From Monodelphis domestica (taxonomy: Eukaryota > Chordata > Mammalia > Didelphimorphia > Didelphidae), in assembly GCF_027887165.1 (NCBI RefSeq), contig NC_077232.1:57675788-57739787 (forward strand): a stretch of 64,000 bases of DNA, read 5' to 3'. The translations under genes and the position numbers were made by a program. This document shows, one piece after another, positions 56,988-64,000 of the stretch (positions within the stretch are counted from its first letter, which is position 1; the number at the start of each line of letters is the position of its first letter). The notes below the pieces were generated by a model. That model saw only the letters and a program-made list of their open reading frames with translations, was not told the origin of the DNA and searched no databases.

Positions 56988-57568
56988 ATGAAAAAAGAAC
57001 CCATTAAGGTCATAACATTGGCCGCTATCTTTGGTCTGGCCGGGGTTGGGACAGGGATAGCTTCCCTCACCCTATACCACCAGAGTCTGGCAGCCCTTAG
57101 GGTGATGGTAGATGAGGATTTGGCTCATATAGAGGCATCCATCACCCATTTGGAGGAATCCTTAACCTCCCTATCGGAGGTGGCACTCCAAAATGGGAAA
57201 GGCTTGGACCTCTTATTTCTGCAGCAAGATGACCTCTGTGTGGTCTTAAAATAGGAATGTTGCTTTTATCATACAGAGCTAATTAAAGATTCTATGTCCA
57301 AACTCAGAGAGGGCCTCAGGAGTACGAGTCGCAAGAATTGTGGTATAAACAAGTTTTTCACCACTCTCCCTGGCAGATAACCCTCAGATCTATGTTATTA
57401 GGTATCCCGATCCTCCTCCTTCTCCTTTTAACTTTTGGCTCATACATTCTTAATTGCCCAGTAGCTTTTGTCAAGGATCACATTAATACCATCCAGCTAA
57501 TGGTCCTTTGCCAGCATTATCAAACCCTGCCACCTACCGAATACCCTTATAATGATACAGTTGCATGA
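56988..57568 (+). pseudogene. env: ERV-B env transmembrane-subunit pseudogene
   Basis: The frame 56988-57254 has a hydrophobic Gly/Ala-rich segment (about residues 11-28), a heptad region, then LQNGKGLDLLFLQQ, the immunosuppressive-domain position of gammaretrovirus-like TM, followed by the first cysteine. A stop then interrupts the frame just before the CC pair, so the CX6CC motif is split by a nonsense codon. Further on, the frame 57338-57568 holds a strongly hydrophobic LLLGIPILLLLLLTFG-like membrane anchor and a cytoplasmic tail. The product cannot be made. Confidence 0.85.
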
Positions 57569-57590
57569 GGAAGATTCCTCATGTACAGCA

Positions 57591-57604
57591 GAAGAAGTGG
57601 GGAA
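57591..57604 (+). promoter_or_regulatory. ERV-B polypurine tract
   Basis: GAAGAAGTGGGGAA lies directly before the 3' LTR. It is the usual site where plus-strand synthesis is primed. One T interrupts it. Confidence 0.7.
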
Positions 57605-58002
57605 TGAAGAACCAGCTCCTATTCCCTTCCCTGCCCCCCATCCATAGAAACCCTGCAGGCAAGTCATCACATCTTGACATATGCCAAGAGCCAATAATGA
57701 CCCCAACCCCAGAAGTTCCTGTCACTCCCCCTCCTGACATATACCAGAAACTAATAATGATCCCAGCCCCAGGAGTTCCTACCGAGTTCCTGTTTACTCC
57801 CCCCAGGAATTCCTGTGCACTCTCCCTACCACAAAAGTTCCTGGTCACTCCAGTGTATAAAAGGACCTTCAAGCCCCAGACTCAGGGCTTGAGCCATCTT
57901 AGAGTATGGAGCCCAAACTGCAGTTTGTTTAATAAACTCCCTCCTGTGTGTTACATTGTTGAACATTGTTTCATTCTTGGGATCAATTCACCAGGCATTT
58001 CA
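57605..58002 (+). repeat. ERV-B 3' LTR
   Basis: 398 bp from TGAAGAACCA to GGCATTTCA, then AGTG. It shares TATA, AATAAA and the U3 repeats with the 5' LTR. The small frame 57565-58011 runs through it and is not a gene. Confidence 0.95.
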
Positions 58003-58689
58003 AGTGCTTGACACAATCCAGGCAATTATTACATACTTGTTGAAAAAAAGAATCAATGAAGATTTCTTTTAATGTAGTATTTTGAATGACAAAGAAAAGA
58101 AAAATCTTCATTCAATTGAGTTTTAACCATTCATGTGAGTAGATGGAAGATTTTCTTAGTATAAGAATATGTCTAGTAAATCTAGTAGATTTTAAGGATA
58201 TATATTTATCAGATGATGGAGGAAGAAAATATCCTTTTCTGTCATAAGGAAAATTATATTCATGATCATACATAGCATTCCTCAGGGTCTCTTCATTATT
58301 GCAGGTAAAGGATTTGAGGTCAGAAAGTTGAGTTCACATCTTGGAAAATGCAGCTGCAATTTCCATTGGAAATCATCAATCCTTTCCCTTAAGGGATTAA
58401 ATTTCATCTGAACTGAAATTGAAGATGGAAATCTGCAAGCATGTGTGTGTGTGCGTGTATGTGTGTGTGTAAATAAATGTCCAGATGAAGAGGTCCCAAG
58501 GTGAGGCTGGAGGTAAGGGAAAAAACCAGACAGGCTATGTCAGTCATCTCTCACTAGTAATTTCCACATCAAACAAGAGAGTCCCAACTGCCTCCTAGAA
58601 ACTGGAGTAACCAGAATGACTAATTCTACCCAGAGGCAATTGTATACACAACCTTGAGTAATCTGCCTAGGAAAATTTCAGGGTTGACT
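58003..58689. other. No recognised feature except a (TG)n run
   Basis: A (TG)n tract lies at 58441-58470. The rest is unassigned. Confidence 0.45.
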
Positions 58690-59120
58690 TTAATATAGAA
58701 TGATAGAATCTGAGAATTGGAAGGACTCTTAGATATCACTTCTTATAACTGGGCAATATAGGAATTCCCTCCACAACATCCATGATGGATGGTCAACAGC
58801 CTTTTCTTGAGTCCCTTTAATGAGAGAATCTCTTACTTCAAGTCAGTCCTTTTTTTGTAAACGCTAGAAAGTTCTTTCCCATGTTATGTCAAATATATGT
58901 ACCAGTCAGAAAAAACCCAAACCAGTGGCCCTCTTTTTTTCCTTTCTCAGACTAAATGGGACATGTCTGCTTTCTCTTCTATTTGACAGTTACTCAAATA
59001 TTGAAGGGCAATCAGGCTACTCATGAAGTTTTCTATTCTCTAGGCCAAACACAGCAAATCTTTCAATTTTTCCTCTATTGAGATGATTTCATTTGAGGAA
59101 TGTTATACAATGAAGATATC
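58690..59120 (-). repeat. CR1/L3-type LINE 3' fragment
   Basis: In reverse, the CR1/L3 3' part: CCCTCCACAACATCCATGAT, AGAAAGTTCTTTCCCATGTT, CTCAAATATTGAAGGGCAAT and TCTATTCTCTAGGCCAAACA are in the expected order. Confidence 0.65.
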
Positions 59121-59189
59121 TTAGCTAAGATAAACCAGGAAAAATACATGAGAGGAAGACAGAGATTAGAGGTGGCCTTAGATGACCTT

Positions 59190-59400
59190 AACTAGCTTGA
59201 TGGCTAGTTGGTACAAGGGGATAGAGCCCTGGGTTTAATGAGGAAGAGCTGAGTTTGACTACTATATACAAAACATACTAGCAAATCACTTAAAATCCTC
59301 AGCTTCGATTTCTTCATCTATAAAATGGGGATAATGATAGCATGTACTTCACAAGGTCAGAGTCAGAATCAAATACATGTGAAGTGCTATACAAACCTTA
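59190..59400 (+). repeat. MIR / CORE-SINE
   Basis: GGCTAGTTGGTACAAGGGGA head, TATAAAATGGGGATAATGATAG and GTGAAGTGCTATACAAACCT tail. Confidence 0.75.
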
Positions 59401-59551
59401 CTGTGCTAGTTATAACTGTTTGTATTTCTTCAGAGTCTTGTCCAATCCCATCAATTCTATATTAGCAACTCAACCTTTTTTGTGTAATTCCTTTAACAAA
59501 GCATTGAAGAAAGCAATTGTGTTGAAAAAAAAAGTTATATATCTATTACTA

Positions 59552-59640
59552 TCCACCTATCCATCCATCTATCCATCTATCCATCCATCTACCTATCCAT
59601 CTCTGTCTTTCTGTCTGTCTCTCTCTTTATCTATCAAGTT
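59552..59640. repeat. (CCAT/CTAT)n and (CTGT)n microsatellite
   Basis: Impure tetranucleotide array, CCATCTATCCAT units then TGTCTGTCTCTC. Confidence 0.85.
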
Positions 59641-60144
59641 CATGGACCCTGGGCTGAGGCCTCCATTGATATTGCATCATAATTGGGCAAGTTGTTCCTG
59701 GAAGTCATATCAACCTGGAAAGACTTGAAGGATAGTCTTGGGAATAGACTGGACCTGATATCTAGAGAACAGTAAAGTGAAGTACAGAGAGCCTTATCAC
59801 CAGCAAGTTGGGCCATAACTAATAAATTCTCTGTCCACAAAACAAAGACAAAGACAAAATGCCTATTGGTCCCATATGGCATCTTTCTGCTTCTTTCGTG
59901 GCAGAGAACAGTTGTAGAAAAGAGGTAGATGGGACCTTAGCAGATGACTCTAAGAAGAACACAGTTTTTAGACTTTACAAAAATATTAAATTAACTTCTA
60001 ATGGTTAAGTTTTTACCAGTGGCCAATAAATGGATGCTGAAGACCTGGATATTATTGATGTCTATAATGACATTCTCTCTATAAATGAAACCAAAAGATG
60101 TAAATAAGTTTTAGCAAAATGAATCAATTAAAAAGTATTTATTA

Positions 60145-61243
60145 TGAAAAAATGCTTTAAATCTCTTATAATCAGAGAAATGCACATCAAAACAACTCTG
60201 AGGTATCACCTCACACCTAGCAGATTGGCTAACATGACAGCAAAGGAAAGTAATGAATGTTGGAGGGGATGTGGCAAAGTTGGGACATTAATTCATTGCT
60301 GATGGAGTTGTGAATTGATCCAACCATTCTGGAGGGCAATTTGGAACTATGCCAAAGGGCAATAAAAGACTGTCTGCCCTTTGATCCAGCCATAGCACTG
60401 CTCGGTTTGTACCCCAAAGAGATAATAAGGAAAAAGCCTTGTGCAAGAATATTCATAGCTGTGCTCTTTGTGGTGGCAAAAAATTGTGGGGATGCCCTTC
60501 AATTGGGGAATGGCTAAACAAATTGTGCTATATGTTGATGATGGAATACTATTGTGCCCAAAGGAATAATAAAGTGGAGGAATTCCATGGAACAACCTCC
60601 AGGAAGTGATGCAGTGAAAGGAGCAGAACCAGGAAAACATTGTACACAGAGACTGATACACTGTGGCACAATTGAATGTAATGGACTTCTCCATTAGTGG
60701 CAATGCAGTGATCCTGAACAACTTGGAGGAACCTACAAGAAAAATCACTATCACATCCAGAGGAAACACTGTGGGGGTAAAAACACTGAAGAAAAACAAC
60801 TGCTTGAAGGGATTGAAGGGATATGGTTGGGGATGTAGAGTCTAAATCAGCGGTTCTCAACCTCTTGATTTGTAGCAATGAGAATACATAATGCATATCA
60901 GGTATTTACATTCCGAATCATAACTGTAGCAAAAATACAGTTTTGAAGTAGCCACCAAAATAATTTTTTGGTTTGGGGTCACAGCAACATGAGGAACTGT
61001 GTTGTGGGGTCACAGGATTAGAAAGGTTGAGAACCACTGCTCTAAATGGTCATCCTAGTGCAAACATCAACATGGAAATAGGTTCTGATCAAGGACACAA
61101 GTAATACCCAATTAAATTGTGTGTTGGCTGCGGGAAGAGTGGGTGGAGGAGAGGGAGGGAAATAATGTTATCATTGTAACCAGGGAATAATGTTCTAAAT
61201 TGACTAAATAAACGTATTCAAATGGAAAAAAAATAAAATTAAA
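60145..61243 (+). mobile_element. 5'-truncated LINE-1 with nested hAT element
   Basis: Begins in the ORF2 C-terminal region (AATCTCTTATAATCAGAGAA) and ends TTCTAAATTGACTAAATAAA plus an A-rich tail. AAAAGTATTTATTA at 60131-60144 and 61244-61257 is the exact target duplication. It is closely related to the copy at 42.2 kb. ORF2 is broken by frameshifts. The minus-strand frames at 60229-60896 are shadows. Confidence 0.93.
60848..61039 (+). mobile_element. SPIN-type hAT MITE inside the LINE-1
   Basis: A 192-bp element with terminal inverted repeats CAGCGGTTCTCAACC and GGTTGAGAACCACTG. The inner 3' part GAAGTAGCCACCAAAATAAT and GCAACATGAGGAACTGTG agree with SPIN, a hAT family reported to have been transferred horizontally between distant tetrapods, including opossum. 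8-bp flanks GTCTAAAT (60840-60847) and CTCTAAAT (61040-61047) differ by one base. It cannot move without an external transposase. Confidence 0.88.
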
Positions 61244-61257
61244 AAAAGTATTTATTA

Positions 61258-62060
61258 AAAAGCTACTCCATGCCTAGTTGGGTGTAAGGAATTGGAAACA
61301 CAAAGACAAAAGGGAAACAAACTTAAATTCGAATGGAGGACAGAATTTGTATGCACATAAGCAAATGTAAAACAAATAAAAGTGATCTTGGCAGGAGAGA
61401 TACTATCAGTTGTGGACACCTGTAAAGGCACTGGGTAGAAGTTGGTTCTTGAGGTAAGTCTTGAAGAAACTAGGGATTCTAAAAGTTAGAGATGAGGACA
61501 GAGTGCAGTTGAGGAAGTGAGAAGGCAAGGAGGTAAGTATATTCTAGTACATGGGAAATAGTGCAAAGACACAGAGATATGAGATTGAGTTTTATGTGTG
61601 AGAATAGCAAAAAGGCCATTTTGACTTGAAAAACAGTGTACATAGAGGAGTGTAAGGGAATACAATAAACCAAGGAAGTTATGGTAGGAATAGATTGTGA
61701 AGAGCTTTAAATACCAAACAGAAGTTTGCACTTTATCCTAGAGGTAATAGGGAGCTACCAAATTTTTAGTAGAGAGAGAGTGGTCAGATCCATGCTTTAG
61801 AAAAAGACATCATTTTAATGGCTGTGTGAAAGAAGAATTGAAATTAGAGGAGGACCAATGCAGGGAGAGCAAGGGCAGATATGGCCATGCTAGAAGAGAT
61901 AAAAAGCTAAAACTGGGGTGGCAGCAGGATGAGTAGAGAAAGGTAAGGAGATATGAGAAGTAGAACTGGCAACATATGGCAGTTGGTTGGACATATATGA
62001 AATAAATGAAAGAGTTGTTTCAAAAGCTTTTTCAGAGAAGTAGCTGAAGTTATCAGGATT
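61258..62060 (+). repeat. Unclassified old mammalian purine-rich repeat
   Basis: Ordered motifs: CATGCCTAGTTGGGTGTAAG, GGTTCTTGAGGTAAGTCTTG, GTGAAGAGCTTTAAATACC, TATCCTAGAGGTAATAGGGAGC and GGTGGCAGCAGGATGAG. This is a frequent mammalian repeat whose name I cannot give with certainty. Minus-strand frames over it are shadows. A TA-rich microsatellite follows at 62165-62190. Confidence 0.5.
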
Positions 62061-62309
62061 GGTTTCATCATGTTTCCAAAGGCAAAGAAAAAGGAAATAT
62101 TTTCTGGAAAATCTTCAATGCTGTCATAAATAGAAGTAAAAAGAACACCATGAAAATAAGGGAAATATATATATATATATATACATACACACATAGATAT
62201 TTGTGTATATACAATAAATGTACATATATTCCTGTATACTTACTTATTCTTCAACATTTGTTATAGAGAATCAATAAAGGAGACCAAGATTATAATGAAA
62301 TGAAATATG

Positions 62310-62560
62310 TATGTCTTCAAGGAAGTAGCATAGTAGAAGAGTGTTGGGTTTGAATCCTGACTGTAAGTTATGTACCACATGTGTGATCAAGGGCAAGTCA
62401 CCATCTCTGTTTGCTTGAGTTTCCTCATCTGTAGAATGGGCATAATAATAGCATCTACTTCCAGGGTTGGTGTGAAGAAAAAATAGATAATCTTTGTAAA
62501 TCATTTTACAAATGTAAAAGTTTTATATAAATGTAAGCTGTTTTTATTTTTTGTTATTAT
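62310..62560 (+). repeat. MIR / CORE-SINE
   Basis: TTGAATCCTGACTGTAAGTT, GGGCAAGTCACCATCTCTGT, GAATGGGCATAATAATAGCA and CAGGGTTGGTGTGAAG. Confidence 0.8.
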
Positions 62561-62724
62561 TGCTAAATAATAGCATTTCTGAATGATCTTTCTGTGAGCA
62601 GTTAGATCACTGGCAAAGGTCGAAATAAACATTAAATTTGAGGGAAGGATGGAGATGAAAAGACCTGGTTCAATCTAATGAGTGATGGGTAAAGGTAAGT
62701 ACAATTACTCTCATCACAATTTCT

Positions 62725-62926
62725 TTTTTTTTAAACCCGTACCTTCCATCTTGGAATCAATACTGTGTATTGGTTCCAAGGCAGAAGAGTGATAAAGGCT
62801 AGGCAATGGAGGTCAAGTGACTTGCCCAGGGTCACACAGCTGCGAAGTGTCTGAGGCCAGATTTAAACCCAGGACCTTCCATCTCTAAGTCTGGCTCTCA
62901 ATCCACTGAGCCACCCAGCTGCCCCC
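62725..62926 (-). mobile_element. Marsupial tRNA-type SINE (copy 7), young
   Basis: Full-length reverse copy (TTGGAATCAATACTGTGTAT, GCCCAGGGTCACACAGCTGC, CCACTGAGCCACCCAGCTGC). Exact 13-bp target duplications CATCACAATTTCT at 62712-62724 and 62927-62939. Confidence 0.95.
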
Positions 62927-63034
62927 CATCACAATTTCTAAGAGAAGCTTAATTGATGTAGAGTAGTTAACAGAAGGAGAAGATCAAAACCTGGCTTTCC
63001 TCCACCCCTAATCTGCAAGCCTTTGATTTCTACT

Positions 63035-63660
63035 TGTTATAAGGAGGGGATAAGTTTGGAAGGTTTTGCAGAGGGTGGAGGCATGAGGCCAACAAGGAAA
63101 AGATTCTGGAGTTCTGCAGGAAGGAAAGGTTACTCAGACGCTGTCGAGTCTGGTGGTCTCTCTCTGGAGGTAGCTGGGGAGTGTGGCTGCTCATCTTGAG
63201 GGCTTAGTCCTGGTTCCTACCCTGCCTGCTGTCTTGGGTGCTGTATTTCCTTGGAGAAGAACTTGGTGATCCTAAACCACCTGTCTGTGGTGATTGTTAG
63301 ACCAGGTCTAGGTCCTTTTGGATCTGGCACCTTCCCTGAGCTCTGCTAAGCTTACCACAGACCATTACAAACTAACTAAGGGGGCTCTAGTGCAGAATTA
63401 GCTTGTGCAGGGACTGGACATTTAGATGAGTGAGGAAAGATTAGAAAAGTCCAACATCTCTCTGAAGATTCTCCATGAGGACACATTTAGATCTGGGGGA
63501 TTTTAGTTAGTGGGATTAGCATTAGGGTTATCCTGATTCCCTTTAAACTTTTCCGGTGAAATTAACTCCTGTCCCTATTACTGAGTGGTCTGTGTGTTCA
63601 TCTCAGAGCATGTTCTGTCCTGGTCAGAGTAAACTGCTGGTCATCACCCACAGTGTAACA
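63035..63660 (+). repeat. Possible solo LTR
   Basis: A GC-richer block of 626 bp begins TGTTATAAGGAGG and ends CACAGTGTAACA, similar end chemistry to the LTR at 36165. No polyadenylation signal and no matching 4-mers flank it. Weak call; it may be host regulatory or unique DNA. Confidence 0.3.
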
Positions 63661-63902
63661 TCTTGATACTGGCCCAATCCAATCCAATCCATCCTACCCC
63701 ATCTCCAACACCACCCTATGACATACTCCAAGCAGGGAGGTGATGTGGCCAAGAGCCATACGGCTTTAGAACACAAGTTCACATTTATAGATCAAATTGG
63801 AAAAATGAAAAAAGGATTTGATTTTCTAGCATTTTAATGGAAATTTGGCCATAAGCTCATAGATTTAGAACTAAAGGGGATCTTAGGGGCTATGCAGTCC
63901 AA

Positions 63903-64000
63903 ATGAATGAATGAATGAATGAAAAAGCATGTATTAAATGCTTATTAGGTGGCCCAATGGATAGAACACAGAACTTGGAATGAGGATAACTTATCTTTGT
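63903..64000 (+). repeat. (AATG)n run and start of a CORE-SINE cut by the window end
   Basis: AATG units at 63903-63923, then AGGTGGCCCAATGGATAGAACACAG, the head of a CORE-SINE that continues beyond the window. Confidence 0.6.

Larger units (their letters stand above)
51181..58002 (+). mobile_element. ERV-B: defective gammaretrovirus-like provirus
   Basis: Complete LTR pair in the same orientation, 4-bp AGTG duplications, tRNA-Pro-type primer site, gag start with a myristoylation-type MGQ, degraded gag, env TM with a disulphide motif, and a purine tract before the 3' LTR. All coding parts are interrupted, and pol is absent. The LTRs differ at roughly 30-35 of about 395 aligned bases by hand count, so the insertion is old. 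It starts 808 bases after ERV-A ends, in the same orientation, and belongs to a different LTR family. Confidence 0.92.

Noticed and set aside
57565..58011. 148-codon frame over the ERV-B 3' LTR
   Set aside because: It reads through U3, R and U5, and the matching LTR at 51.2 kb has a different, shorter frame.

Overview
The window looks like intergenic DNA from a marsupial, most likely an American opossum (Monodelphis-like). The evidence is several copies of a marsupial tRNA-type SINE, marsupial-type LINE-1 3' ends, MIR/CORE-SINE, L2 and CR1/L3 fossils, very few CpG dinucleotides, and a SPIN-type hAT element, a family known from opossum and other scattered hosts. I find no intact host gene, rRNA, tRNA or CRISPR array. 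Nearly all open frames are chance frames or lie inside transposons. All repeat family names come from recognition by eye, not from a database search.

Layout. 0-5 kb: three hAT elements with OposCharlie-like ends, an L2 fossil, a SINE, a CORE-SINE, and a processed pseudogene of the mitochondrial carrier UCP2 on the minus strand. 5-26 kb: sparse; probable solo LTRs, a CR1/L3 fossil, an L2 split by a young LINE-1, microsatellites, a Tigger-like element at 22 kb, and a near-perfect 67-bp-arm hairpin at 25.5 kb. 26.7-31.4 kb: a long, decayed minus-strand LINE-1 with recognisable ORF1. 31-42 kb: CR1/L3, MIR and unclassified old repeats, a minus-strand LINE-1, an unclassified retroposon present as two inverted copies (34.6 and 37.1 kb), a probable solo LTR, and an exact 100-bp tandem duplication.

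42.0-50.4 kb holds a defective endogenous retrovirus (ERV-A). It has 4-bp target duplications (TTTC), a 5' LTR interrupted and shortened by a LINE-1, broken gag, pro and pol, no env, and a 3' LTR carrying a SINE. 51.2-58.0 kb holds a second provirus (ERV-B) in the same orientation. It has paired LTRs of about 400 bp, 4-bp target duplications (AGTG), a tRNA-Pro-type primer site, a broken gag and a broken env TM. Where pol should be it has about 2.4 kb of AT-rich sequence with no retroviral coding. 58-64 kb: CR1/L3, CORE-SINEs, a LINE-1 with a nested SPIN-type hAT, an old repeat, a young SINE and a possible LTR.

The nesting gives a relative order of events: the old LINE/MIR layer, then the ERVs, then LINE-1 and SINE insertions into ERV-A; at 60 kb LINE-1 came before SPIN. 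The most unusual items are the hairpin at 25.5 kb, the foreign block inside ERV-B, the Asn/Trp repeat in ERV-A gag, and the inverted retroposon pair.
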